This document shows positions 51,648 to 60,348 of a stretch of DNA of 64,000 nt, in pieces. Where the stretch lies: NCBI GenBank assembly GCA_965229605.1, contig OZ245892.1:1426001-1490000 (forward strand), in the 5' to 3' direction. The notes below the pieces were generated by a model. That model did no database searches. It saw nothing but the letters and a program-made list of their open reading frames with translations, and was not told the origin of the DNA. A program made the position numbers and the translations under genes. The first letter of the stretch is position 1, and the number at the start of each line of letters is the position of its first letter. Source of the stretch: G965229605 sp965229605 (GTDB lineage Bacteria > Pseudomonadota > Alphaproteobacteria > CBDDJK01).

Positions 51648-51938
51648 TTAGGCAGGACGCTTGATCGGGTCCAGAGACCCCGGGCCATGCGGTGTTTCAA
51701 CCGATGTGCAAGTCCCTGCTGGCACCAGCTTCCAGGCATTGCCCTGATAGTCGATGGTGGAAGTTCCGGCACAGCTGGTTCCCGGCCCGGCCGCACAGTC
51801 ATTTTGGCCTTTTAAGGAAATGCCATAGCATTTTTCTTTTCCTGCGGCTTCTGCGGGCGCTTGCGCCAGAACCAGTGCCCCGGCAACGGCTCCGGCAACA
51901 GTTCCAGCAATACCCAAAGCGATTTTTCTGCGATTCAT
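51648..51938 (-). CDS. bufA: DUF2282 bufferin-type RiPP precursor peptide
   Basis: A 96-residue protein: signal peptide (residues 1-32, RRKIALGIAG... ending AEAA) then a small core with four cysteines at 37, 48, 56 and 77 in the DUF2282 pattern (EKCYGISLKGQNDC, SCAGTS, DYQGNAWKLVPAGTC). Such peptides are substrates of DUF692 oxidases and are linked to copper or gold stress; in studied bufferins inner cysteines become heterocycles that bind metal. ATG 51938 is chosen because AAAGGA lies upstream and the signal peptide starts there; the earlier in-frame ATG 51998 adds 20 polar residues. It stands alone between glmU and a Liv permease gene, about 15 kb from bufB and bufC. Confidence 0.87.
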   Translation of the reverse strand: MNRRKIALGIAGTVAGAVAGALVLAQAPAEAAGKEKCYGISLKGQNDCAAGPGTSCAGTSTIDYQGNAWKLVPAGTCTSVETPHGPGSLDPIKRPA

Positions 51939-52043
51939 CGTGTTTTCCTTTCCATTTGGTTTAGGGTCAGGACCCTCGTGATTGCCCCACCTGGTCATAT
52001 TACACCCTACTATATATGTACTACGCTGGTGGAGATCAGAAGG

Positions 52044-53006
52044 TTACACGCGTTCGATAATTTTTTCGCCGAAAAGACCTTGCGGGCGGAAGAGGAGCAC
52101 AATAAGGGCCAGCACATAGGCAAACCAGCTTTCTGTATTGCCGCCGAGCAAGGGCTGTCCCCAATAGATTTCAAAAAGTTTTTCGCTAAAGCCGATAATC
52201 AGGCCGCCGATGATTGCCCCTTGAACAGAGGTCAGCCCGCCAAGCATCAAAACGGGTAAGGCCTTGAAGGCAATGACTTCAAGGGCAAAGGAGACACCTG
52301 CGCGTGCACCCCAGACAATACCGGTGGCAAGGCCGATCAGACCGGCGATAAACCAGACCAGAAACCAGATATAGTGCAGCGAGATACCGACCGACATGGC
52401 GGCTTGATGATCATCGGCAACTGCGCGTAGAGCCCGCCCGGTTGCGGTAAAGCCCAGGAAAGCCAGCAACAGGCAGACCAGAATAACCGCCCCGACAACG
52501 GCTGTCAGGTCATGCTGTTCAATAATGACAAATCCGTCCGAAAAATCGAAATCAAAGGCATCGGTCGGAATGCCAAGGTCGGCGGTGATCATTTGTTTGG
52601 TTTCGCCGCCAAAGACGAACTCGCCAAATCCGATCAGAAAATAAGTCAGGCCAATCGTTGCCATAAAAAGGATAATATCCGGCTGATTGACCAAAGGCTT
52701 CAGGACAAAACGCTCCACCCCCCAGGCCAGACTGGCCATAATTGCAATGGTCCCGGCCAGCGCAACATAGGCTGGCAGGCCAAGCTCGCTCAAGCCAACC
52801 AGCGACAAGGCGGCAAACACCACCATAATGCCCTGGGCAAAATTGAAAATGCCGCTGGATTTATAAATCAGGACAAAGCCAAGCGCGATCAGGGTATAGA
52901 GAATCCCGCCAACCAGCCCCTCCCATAAAGTTTGCAGCAGAAAGGCCGGGTCAGCAGCCATATCCCTGAACGGCGTAATCAAAATTTGCGCAAGCAGGTC
53001 CATCAA
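52044..53006 (-). CDS. livH: Branched-chain amino acid ABC transporter permease (LivH type)
   Basis: A 320-residue membrane permease with about eight to nine helices, of the LivH family (LVGGILYTLIALGFVLIYKSSGIFNFAQGIMVVFAA; GRALRAVADDHQAAMSVGI; VLGGLTSVQGAIIGGLIIGFSE). The ATP-binding subunit lies upstream with a 29-bp gap. No LivM, second ATPase or binding protein follows: the next gene is a DUF2282 peptide. The remaining subunits must be encoded elsewhere. Substrate could be branched-chain amino acids, urea or amides. Confidence 0.9.
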   Translation of the reverse strand: MMDLLAQILITPFRDMAADPAFLLQTLWEGLVGGILYTLIALGFVLIYKSSGIFNFAQGIMVVFAALSLVGLSELGLPAYVALAGTIAIMASLAWGVERFVLKPLVNQPDIILFMATIGLTYFLIGFGEFVFGGETKQMITADLGIPTDAFDFDFSDGFVIIEQHDLTAVVGAVILVCLLLAFLGFTATGRALRAVADDHQAAMSVGISLHYIWFLVWFIAGLIGLATGIVWGARAGVSFALEVIAFKALPVLMLGGLTSVQGAIIGGLIIGFSEKLFEIYWGQPLLGGNTESWFAYVLALIVLLFRPQGLFGEKIIERV

Positions 53007-53035
53007 ATTATCCTTTATACGGGATCATGGATATT

Positions 53036-53851
53036 TTAACCGTCATGGCTAACTCCCAGATAAGCATCAATCACGGTCTGATTCTTTCGGACTTCATCGG
53101 GAAGACCCTCGGCCAGCTTGCGGCCATAGTCAAGCACCACAACCCGATCCGAAATATCCATCACAACCCCCATATCATGCTCAATCAAAATAATCGTCGT
53201 GCCAAATTCCGCATTCACATCCAGAATAAAACGCGCCATATCCTCTTTTTCTTCCGCATTCATCCCGGCCATTGGCTCGTCCAGCAGCAAAAGTTCGGCC
53301 TCCATCGCCAAAGCACGGGCCAGCTCAACCCGCTTTTGCAGCCCATAAGCCAAACGCCCAACCGGCGTATGGCGGATATGTTGAATTTCCAGAAAATCAA
53401 TGATTTCCTCACACCGCTTGCGATGCTCTATTTCCTCCGCCTGATTGGGGCCATAGTAAATCAGCTGACTCAAAAAAGAACTTTTCATGCGGGTCAACCG
53501 ACCCGTCATGATATTATCAAGCGTTGTCATGCCTTTAAACAAAGCAACATTTTGAAACGTCCGCGCAATCCCGCTGCGTGCCGCTTCATGGGCTTTCATG
53601 CCAAGGCGCGGTTCTCCCTTAAACCAGATTTCACCCTGCTGGGGAACATAAAACCCGTTGATAACATTCAACATAGAAGTCTTGCCAGCCCCGTTCGGCC
53701 CGATAATCGCCAGGACTTCTTCTGATTCAACGTGAAATGAAATGCCATCAAGCGCAACAACCCCGCCAAAACGCAGTGTAATATCCCGGATATCCATCAG
53801 GATAACCGGTGGAATAGCATTTTCGGGCTCTATATTGCGGTTAGAGTTCAT
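53036..53851 (-). CDS. livG: ABC transporter ATP-binding protein (LivG type)
   Basis: A 271-residue ABC ATPase. Walker A GPNGAGKT, LivG-typical NVINGFYVPQQGEI, signature region RLAYGLQKRVELARALA (an LSGGQ variant usual in LivG), Walker B LLLLDEPMAGMN and the switch ILIEHDMGVVMD. It lies 9 bp after the methylmalonyl-CoA mutase gene and 29 bp before the permease gene. The N terminus is about 15 residues longer than typical. Confidence 0.9.
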   Translation of the reverse strand: MNSNRNIEPENAIPPVILMDIRDITLRFGGVVALDGISFHVESEEVLAIIGPNGAGKTSMLNVINGFYVPQQGEIWFKGEPRLGMKAHEAARSGIARTFQNVALFKGMTTLDNIMTGRLTRMKSSFLSQLIYYGPNQAEEIEHRKRCEEIIDFLEIQHIRHTPVGRLAYGLQKRVELARALAMEAELLLLDEPMAGMNAEEKEDMARFILDVNAEFGTTIILIEHDMGVVMDISDRVVVLDYGRKLAEGLPDEVRKNQTVIDAYLGVSHDG

Positions 53852-53860
53852 AAATTTTCC

Positions 53861-56023
53861 TTAAGCGGCTTTCTTTTGAGCAATCAGATCAAGAACCTGG
53901 CCTGCGGCCTCAATAATCGGCGTACCGGGTCCAAAAATAGCCGCCACGCCAGAAGATTGCAACGCGGCATAATCCTGTTCCGGAATAACACCGCCACAGA
54001 CAATTTCAATATCAGATGCACCCGCTTTGTCCAGAGACTCCCGCAAGGCCGGTACCAGCGTCAGATGTCCCGCCGCCTGTGAGGAGACCCCGACCACATG
54101 AACATCGGCATCAATCGCTTGCTGGGCGGCTTCTTCAGGAGTCTGGAACAAGGGTCCGATATCCACATCAAAACCAATATCCGCAAAAGCAGAGCCAATG
54201 ATACGCGCCCCGCGATCATGCCCATCCTGACCAAGTTTGACAACCAATATGCGCGGCTGACGACCACAGGAACGTGCGTAATCACGAACGCGGGTTTGCA
54301 AATCGCCAAAGCTCTTGTCATCTTCAAATCCACGGGCATAGACTCCGCTGATGGAGGCCGGTGCAGCCTGATGGCGGGAAAAAACTTTCTCCAGCGCAGT
54401 GGAGACTTCGCCAACCGAGGCACGCGCCCGAATAGCCGCAATCGAAAGCTCCAGAAGATTCGCTTCACCCTCGGCCCCCTTGACCAGATCATCGAGACAG
54501 GCCTGACACGCCGCATTGTCACGATTTTTACGCAGGGTTTGCAATCGTTCAATCTGCTGTGCACGCACGGCACTATTGTCAATTTTCAGGATATCAACCG
54601 GCGGCTGGTCTTCTGGCGGCGGATATTTATTGACCCCGACAATCACTTCCTCCCCCCGGTCAATGCGGGCCTGACGGCTGGCAGCCGATTCTTCAATCTT
54701 GCGCTTGGGCCAGCCTTGAGACAGGGCCTGAGTCATCCCGCCCATTTCTTCGACTTCATCAATCAGCTTTTGTGCGTTTTCAATCATATCATGAGTCAGC
54801 CGCTCAACATAATAAGAGCCAGCCAGCGGATCCACTGTCGCCGTAATCCCGGTTTCTTCTTGCAAGATCAACTGCGTGTTGCGGGCAATCCGGGCTGAAA
54901 AATCGGTGGGTAATCCCATGGCTTCGTCAAAGGCATTGGTGTGAAGCGATTGTGTGCCACCCAATGTGGCTGCCAAAGCCTCAATCGTGGTGCGGATAAT
55001 ATTATTATAGGGGTCCTGCGCGGTCAGCGACCAGCCTGATGTCTGGCAATGGGTGCGCAACATCAAGGAGCGTTTGTCAGCGGGCGCAAAATATTTTTCC
55101 ATCAAGCGGGCCCAGAGTGTCCGCGCCGCCCGCAGCTTGGCAGCTTCGGCAAATAAATCCATACCAATACAGAAGAAAAAGGACAGGCGCGGGGCGAAAT
55201 CATCGACTTTCAAGCCGCTGTTCAGGGCGGCCCGCACATATTCAAGCCCGTCCGCCAGCGTAAAAGCCAGTTCCTGGCTCAAGGTCGCACCGGCTTCCTG
55301 CATATGATAGCCGCTGATTGAGACCGAGTTAAAACGCGGCATATGACGCGCAGTATAGCCGATGATATCCGCCACAATCCGCATGGAAGGAACCGGCGGG
55401 TAAATGTAGGTATTGCGCACCATAAATTCTTTCAGGACATCATTTTGAATGGTGCCGGTCAGATTTTCCTGCGCCACGCCCTGTTCTTCGGCAGCAACAA
55501 TATAACCGGCGAGAACGGGTAAAACCGCACCATTCATGGTCATGGATACAGACATTTTATCCAGCGGGATTCCATCAAACAGGATTTTCATATCGGCAAT
55601 AGAATCAATCGCGACCCCGGCTTTGCCAACATCGCCTGCGACCCGTGGATGATCCGAATCATAGCCGCGATGGGTGGCCAGATCAAAAGCCACCGAAAGC
55701 CCCATTTGCCCGGCTGCCAGATTGGCGCGGTAGAATTTGTTGCTTTCTTCTGCGGTTGAAAACCCGGCATATTGACGAATGGTCCAGGGCCGGGCGGTAT
55801 ACATGCTGGCGCGTGGCCCGCGGGTGAAAGGGGCAGAGCCTGGATAATTTGTCAGATGATCAATGCCCGCCAGATCATCGCTTGTGTAAAGGGGTTTGAT
55901 ATCCAGACCTGCCGCATTTTGCCGTGTTTGCTGATGGGCATCATCGGCTTTGCACTCCCGGTCATAGGATTTTTGCCAATCAGAAAGCTTTTCGGCTGCA
56001 AATCTGTCAGTTCTGTCTTTCAT
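53861..56023 (-). CDS. Methylmalonyl-CoA mutase, large subunit type
   Basis: Interconverts methylmalonyl-CoA and succinyl-CoA with adenosylcobalamin; part of propionyl-CoA breakdown and the ethylmalonyl-CoA pathway. The 720-residue protein has the catalytic barrel with TARPWTIRQYAGFSTAEESNKFYR, the VSISGYHMQEAGA block, and a C-terminal B12 domain with KLGQDGHDRGARII (the DxHxxG cobalt-ligand motif) and VSSQAAGHLTLVP. No small subunit, meaB/argK or epimerase gene is adjacent. The single-gene homodimeric form is common in alphaproteobacteria. Confidence 0.95.
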   Translation of the reverse strand: MKDRTDRFAAEKLSDWQKSYDRECKADDAHQQTRQNAAGLDIKPLYTSDDLAGIDHLTNYPGSAPFTRGPRASMYTARPWTIRQYAGFSTAEESNKFYRANLAAGQMGLSVAFDLATHRGYDSDHPRVAGDVGKAGVAIDSIADMKILFDGIPLDKMSVSMTMNGAVLPVLAGYIVAAEEQGVAQENLTGTIQNDVLKEFMVRNTYIYPPVPSMRIVADIIGYTARHMPRFNSVSISGYHMQEAGATLSQELAFTLADGLEYVRAALNSGLKVDDFAPRLSFFFCIGMDLFAEAAKLRAARTLWARLMEKYFAPADKRSLMLRTHCQTSGWSLTAQDPYNNIIRTTIEALAATLGGTQSLHTNAFDEAMGLPTDFSARIARNTQLILQEETGITATVDPLAGSYYVERLTHDMIENAQKLIDEVEEMGGMTQALSQGWPKRKIEESAASRQARIDRGEEVIVGVNKYPPPEDQPPVDILKIDNSAVRAQQIERLQTLRKNRDNAACQACLDDLVKGAEGEANLLELSIAAIRARASVGEVSTALEKVFSRHQAAPASISGVYARGFEDDKSFGDLQTRVRDYARSCGRQPRILVVKLGQDGHDRGARIIGSAFADIGFDVDIGPLFQTPEEAAQQAIDADVHVVGVSSQAAGHLTLVPALRESLDKAGASDIEIVCGGVIPEQDYAALQSSGVAAIFGPGTPIIEAAGQVLDLIAQKKAA

Positions 56024-56047
56024 GGGTTTTCTATAGAGTTAACCGAA

Positions 56048-57055
56048 TTATGCTTTCGGGATAAGACCAGAACATTCCGGCACAGGTGTTTTTACCCGCC
56101 CGGCGGAAAAATAGCAAAGCAGGTTTTCAATCATCAAATCCCCCATGGCTTTGCGGGTTTCAACCGTTGCACTGCCAGCATGGGGCAAGAGGACAACATT
56201 GTCCATCCCGAAAAATGCCGAGGGAACATGCGGCTCATTGGCAAAGACATCCAGACCGGCTGCCGCCAGACGGCCCGTCTGCAAGGCTTCAATCAAGGCC
56301 GGTTCATCAACAACTGATCCGCGCGCAACATTGACCAAAATGCCTTCCGGGCCAAGCGCATCCAGCACAGAGCGATCAACTATTCCAGCGGTTTCGGCCC
56401 CTCCCGGCACAATAATCACCAGATAATCCGCCGCCTGTGCCATTTCAAGCAGACTATTATAATAAAGATAAGGCAGATCATTTTTCTTTGTGCGGGTGTG
56501 ATAGACCACCTCGCACGAAAAGACGGACAATTTACGCGCAATTTCCATCCCGATCCGCCCCATGCCGAGCAAGGCCACGGTTTTTCCTGCAATCGCCCGC
56601 GTGACCGGGGCGTTGCCCTCCTGCGGCCAGCGTCCTTCACGGACAAAACGATCATCGCGGATTAAACAGCGTCCGGTTGCCAGCAAAAGCATAATCGCTG
56701 TATTCGCTACATCATCATTCAGGACATCCGGGGTATGGCTGACCCATATCCCCCGCGCAGCAGCGGCTTTGGCATCAATGCCTTCATAGCCAACGCCATA
56801 ACAGGAAACCACCTGCAAATCAGGCAACCGTGCCATAACCTCCAGTGGAAGCCCGTCATGCCCGTTGGTGGCCACCGCCTGAATATTCGCAGCATTCTTG
56901 TCAAGGAACCGGTCAAGAGCCGCCTTTGTCTCATCGTCCGGTTGACTGAAATCATGGACGTCAAATCTCTGCGCAAGTTCCTGATGAATCCAAGGTTCGA
57001 CCTTGCCTATTAATAAAAGACCCGGCAGTAATAAACCCGCTTTTTCAGACATCAT
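56048..57055 (-). CDS. D-2-hydroxyacid dehydrogenase (hydroxypyruvate/glyoxylate reductase type)
   Basis: A 335-residue D-isomer-specific 2-hydroxyacid dehydrogenase. Nucleotide motif LGMGRIGMEIA, catalytic Arg in VNVARGSVVDE, Glu in GLDVFANEPHVP and His in LLPHAGSAT. By likeness it fits glyoxylate or hydroxypyruvate reductases. The start codon abuts the stop of the upstream ABC ATPase gene (TAA ATG ATG), so it probably belongs to the transporter operon, suggesting that a small hydroxy or keto acid is handled there. Confidence 0.88.
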   Translation of the reverse strand: MMSEKAGLLLPGLLLIGKVEPWIHQELAQRFDVHDFSQPDDETKAALDRFLDKNAANIQAVATNGHDGLPLEVMARLPDLQVVSCYGVGYEGIDAKAAAARGIWVSHTPDVLNDDVANTAIMLLLATGRCLIRDDRFVREGRWPQEGNAPVTRAIAGKTVALLGMGRIGMEIARKLSVFSCEVVYHTRTKKNDLPYLYYNSLLEMAQAADYLVIIVPGGAETAGIVDRSVLDALGPEGILVNVARGSVVDEPALIEALQTGRLAAAGLDVFANEPHVPSAFFGMDNVVLLPHAGSATVETRKAMGDLMIENLLCYFSAGRVKTPVPECSGLIPKA

Positions 57056-58180
57056 TTAATCTCTCAAAACCAACGTATCGCCAGGATTCCAGGTGAACCA
57101 GCAGGTCTCGCCGACCTGAAAATCCATGTTCTGACCTCGCGATTCATTGGGAATACTGGCTTGTAGCCTGATGACCTCTTCCCCTCCGCCATCTTGGGCC
57201 TCCAAAAACAAATGGCTCTCATTCCCATAATACGCAATCTGCCGCACAATCGCCGGTAAAGCAATACGACCTTGTGCCGGCTTCTCCCGATCAAGGCGGA
57301 CCTTTTCGGGCCGAATGGCAATCCCGATTTCCTCCTCCAGATCAAATTGATCCGATTGGTCAAACGGCAGCGAAACCCGCCCGACCCCCGGCGCATCTAT
57401 ATCTATAGACCCCCGTGCGCCGCCTTTATAAATCGCCTCAAACAAATTCATCTTGCCAATAAAATCAGCCACAAAACGATTCTCCGGATATTCATATAAA
57501 TCAACCGGAGTCGCAACCTGCTGGACCTTCCCGCGCTCCATCACAGCAATCCGGTTGGCCATGCTCAAGGCTTCATCCTGATCATGCGTAACCATAATAA
57601 AGGTAATGCCAACCGTATGCTGAAGATTGACCAGCTCAATCTGCATGGCCTCCCGCAATTTCGCATCAAGAGCCGACAAAGGCTCATCCAGAAGCAGGAC
57701 TTTGGGCCGCTTGACCAACGCACGCGCCAAGGCTACCCGCTGCCGCTGCCCGCCCGATAGCTGATCAGGCTTGCGCGCTCCAAAGGCTCCAAGCTGGACA
57801 AGCTCCAACGCCTCTTCAACCATTTTAGGAATATCGCCTTTAGGCACCCCGTCTATTTTCAACCCGTAAGCCACATTATCGGCAACCGTCATATGCGGAA
57901 AAACCGCATAGGATTGAAAAACCATGTTGGTGGGTCGCGCATTGGGCTCAATCCCCGTCATATCCTTTCCAGCAATTAAAATCCGCCCCTCCGAGGGATG
58001 CTCAAAACCGGCAATCATCCGCAATAAAGTGGTTTTCCCACAGCCTGAAGGACCAAGCAGCGCAAAGAATTCCCCTTCCTCAACCGTGAGGCTGGTCGTA
58101 TCAACCGCCTTGACGCTCTTTCCCCCCTCCCCGGCGAAAATTTTACTCACTCCCGCAATCTCGATAACTGGTGCGCTCAT
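57056..58180 (-). CDS. potA: ABC transporter ATP-binding protein (PotA type)
   Basis: A 374-residue ATPase of the spermidine/putrescine/iron family. Walker A GPSGCGKTT, signature QLSGGQRQRVALARAL, Walker B VLLLDEPLSALD, switch MVTHDQDEAL, and a C-terminal TOBE domain (IAIRPEKVRL). It forms an operon with two permease genes upstream (11-bp gap), but no binding-protein gene is next to it. The symbol reflects the family; the real substrate could be another polyamine or amino-sugar. Confidence 0.9.
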   Translation of the reverse strand: MSAPVIEIAGVSKIFAGEGGKSVKAVDTTSLTVEEGEFFALLGPSGCGKTTLLRMIAGFEHPSEGRILIAGKDMTGIEPNARPTNMVFQSYAVFPHMTVADNVAYGLKIDGVPKGDIPKMVEEALELVQLGAFGARKPDQLSGGQRQRVALARALVKRPKVLLLDEPLSALDAKLREAMQIELVNLQHTVGITFIMVTHDQDEALSMANRIAVMERGKVQQVATPVDLYEYPENRFVADFIGKMNLFEAIYKGGARGSIDIDAPGVGRVSLPFDQSDQFDLEEEIGIAIRPEKVRLDREKPAQGRIALPAIVRQIAYYGNESHLFLEAQDGGGEEVIRLQASIPNESRGQNMDFQVGETCWFTWNPGDTLVLRD

Positions 58181-58191
58181 GCCTGCCCCCT

Positions 58192-59064
58192 TTATAATCG
58201 TTTCTTTTGATCACGGTTTTGAATTTTCATGGCCAGAATCGTCAGCAGCACCGTGACGACAATCAACACGGTTGAGGCCGCATTGACTTCCGGGGTGACT
58301 GAAAACCTTACCATGGAATAGATTTTGACCGGAAAGGTGACGGTTTCCGGGCCAGAGGTGAAAAAGGTGATCACGAAATCATCGAGCGACAGGGTAAAGG
58401 CCAGCAGCCCGCCTGCCACCAGTCCGGGCCGCATAAAGGGCAGGAGAATATCTTTGAACACTTGCCATTGTGAGGCCCCGAGATCACGTCCGGCTTCTTC
58501 CATTTCGCGGTTAAAGCCAGCGAGGCGGGCGCGGATGACGACGGCGACGAATGGGAAGGAAAAGGCGATATGCGCGATAGTGATATTGCCGAGGCTAAGC
58601 GGCCAGGGCAGATCATTAGGCCAGCCGATTCGGTTAAAGAAGGCGAGCATTGCGACTCCCATACAGATTTCGGGGACGACGATAGGCAGGGCCATGACGC
58701 CTTCGTAGGCTGTTTTTCCTGGAAAGCGGAACCGCCAGAGAAGCAAGGCACTGGCGGCCCCGAGGGCGACTGAAAACAGGGTTGAGAAAAAGGCGATGGT
58801 TAGCGAGTTTGCGAAGGCCATGAGCATTGAGTCGTTGCTGAGGGCTTTTTCGTAGTAATCGAGGGTAAAGCCGCGCCAGACGATATTGCGTTTAGAATCA
58901 TTGAAGCTGAAGATCATCAGGGTGAAGATCGGGACATAGAGGAACAGGAATGTGGCGAGTAGAATCAGCTGGATGGGTCGCTTTGCCAGATAGTTGAGCG
59001 GAGCCGGGCGGTCTCTTGTCATTTTCGTGCGGCTTGATTTTTTAAAGAGGAGCAAGCGGGTCAT
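58192..59064 (-). CDS. potC: ABC transporter permease (PotC type)
   Basis: A 290-residue inner-membrane permease with about six helices. The permease motif GASQWQVFKDILLPFMRPGLVAGGLLAF (EAA loop) and the PotC-type opening LLATFLFLYVPIFTLMIFSFN are clear. ATG 59064 overlaps the potB stop; the internal ATG 59022 (MTRDRPAP) is an alternative start. The codon style is C-rich compared with its neighbours. Confidence 0.9.
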   Translation of the reverse strand: MTRLLLFKKSSRTKMTRDRPAPLNYLAKRPIQLILLATFLFLYVPIFTLMIFSFNDSKRNIVWRGFTLDYYEKALSNDSMLMAFANSLTIAFFSTLFSVALGAASALLLWRFRFPGKTAYEGVMALPIVVPEICMGVAMLAFFNRIGWPNDLPWPLSLGNITIAHIAFSFPFVAVVIRARLAGFNREMEEAGRDLGASQWQVFKDILLPFMRPGLVAGGLLAFTLSLDDFVITFFTSGPETVTFPVKIYSMVRFSVTPEVNAASTVLIVVTVLLTILAMKIQNRDQKKRL

Positions 59065-59984
59065 CAGATGTTACTTTCTTTGCCGCGTGCCAGGAAAGCG
59101 CGCAAGGCCAGGACTCCGAAGGTGACATACATGAGCAGGAAGGACAGAGCGGCCCCGAAAGGCCAGTCGTTTGCGTCTTTAAACTGGCGTTCGATGATAT
59201 TGGCGATCATGGCACTGTCTGTCCCGCCGAGCAGGGCCGGGGTCAGGTAGGACCCAAGGGCCGGGATCAGCGTGATGATCACGCCGGAGACAATACCGGG
59301 CATGGCGAGGGGGATGACGATCAGGCCGAATGTCCGCAAATGAGAGGCCCCAAGATCAAGGCTGGCTTCCAGCAAGGAGCGATCCAGCCGTTCCAGCGCG
59401 GCATAGAGCGGCAGAACCATAAAGGGCAGATGCACATAGACCAGTCCGAAGACGACGGCAAAATCGTTGTAAAGCAGGGATAGAGGCTCAAATCGTTCAC
59501 CCAGCAGCAGGGATCCGAACCCGCCAAGGCCGATCAGCTGAAACCCGGACAGCGCAAAGTCATGCAGCCATTCCAGCGTAAAATTGACATAGCCACGGGT
59601 GCGCAGGACGGCAATCAGGGCATAGGTGCGAATCAGCAGATTGGTCCAGAATGGCAGGATAACCGCCAAAAGCAGCAAAGGCTGCCAGCGGCGCGGCGCA
59701 TAGACGATAGAAAGCGCAACCGGCAGTCCGATTCCCAGACAGATCAGCGTGGTGATGCCTGCGATGACCAGAGACTTAACAAAGACTTTCAGATAGATGG
59801 GATCAAGGATACGGGCGTAGTTATCGAGCGTGCCGGTGATATTTAGCCCGATGAGTCCGTCTTTTTCGCCAAAGCTGAAAAGCCAGATCAGCCCCATCGG
59901 AATGACAAAAAAGACCACCAGCCAAAAGGTCGGGGCGGCTGCCAATACGAGAAAAGCCTGTTTAAATCGCCGCCAGTCTTCCAT
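59064..59984 (-). CDS. potB: ABC transporter permease (PotB type)
   Basis: A 306-residue inner-membrane permease with about six helices; first gene of the transporter operon. The permease loop GASHLRTFGLIVIPLAMPGIVSGVIITLIPALGSYLTPALLGG matches the PotB EAA region. Upstream is the tRNA-Gly region on the other strand; no binding protein (PotD) gene precedes it. Confidence 0.9.
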   Translation of the reverse strand: MEDWRRFKQAFLVLAAAPTFWLVVFFVIPMGLIWLFSFGEKDGLIGLNITGTLDNYARILDPIYLKVFVKSLVIAGITTLICLGIGLPVALSIVYAPRRWQPLLLLAVILPFWTNLLIRTYALIAVLRTRGYVNFTLEWLHDFALSGFQLIGLGGFGSLLLGERFEPLSLLYNDFAVVFGLVYVHLPFMVLPLYAALERLDRSLLEASLDLGASHLRTFGLIVIPLAMPGIVSGVIITLIPALGSYLTPALLGGTDSAMIANIIERQFKDANDWPFGAALSFLLMYVTFGVLALRAFLARGKESNI

Positions 59985-60170
59985 TGGTCTGTTCTTGCAT
60001 TGCGGACTTTTTCTGTCTGTATTATGTGCGGTTTTCTATATGGACCTGTTCCTCAAAAAAAGACTCTGACTGAAACATCTTTTTAAATCAAGGGGAATAA
60101 TTTGACCTGAATTACCGACGTGCCAAACCTGCTTGCCAAACACGGCAAGATTGATTATGCAAATTCCAGC

Positions 60171-60245
60171 GCGGGCGTAGCTCAGTGGTAGAGCGCAACC
60201 TTGCCAAGGTTGAAGTCGTGAGTTCGATCCTCATCGCCCGCTCCA
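60171..60245 (+). tRNA. tRNA-Gly (anticodon GCC)
   Basis: A complete cloverleaf: acceptor GCGGGCG with CGCCCGC, D arm GCTC-loop-GAGC, anticodon arm CAACC-TTGCCAA-GGTTG with GCC in the loop, T arm GTGAG-TTCGATC-CTCAT, discriminator T and an encoded CCA at 60243-60245. Downstream lies a restriction-modification island, so the 3' end of this gene is a candidate integration site. Confidence 0.97.
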
Positions 60246-60264
60246 TTTTCTCATAAATGATTGA

Positions 60265-60306
60265 TTTCACTGCCCGCGCTGCTTTCACTGCCCGTGCTGC
60301 TTTAAC
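60265..60306 (+). repeat. 18-bp tandem repeat just after tRNA-Gly
   Basis: Two copies of TTTCACTGCCCGYGCTGC (60265-60282 and 60283-60300), differing at one base, are followed by a partial third copy (TTTAAC). It lies between the tRNA and the first island gene and may mark an old junction or slippage site. Confidence 0.7.
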
Positions 60307-60348
60307 TGACAGGCAACGAACCCCGCGCGAATACAGATTTCAAACCAT

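Noticed and set aside
51939..51998. Earlier start for the DUF2282 precursor
   Set aside because: It would place 20 polar residues before the signal peptide. The AAAGGA site upstream of 51938 supports the inner ATG.
60265..60306. Possible CRISPR repeats
   Set aside because: The units are adjacent with no spacers and only about two copies exist.
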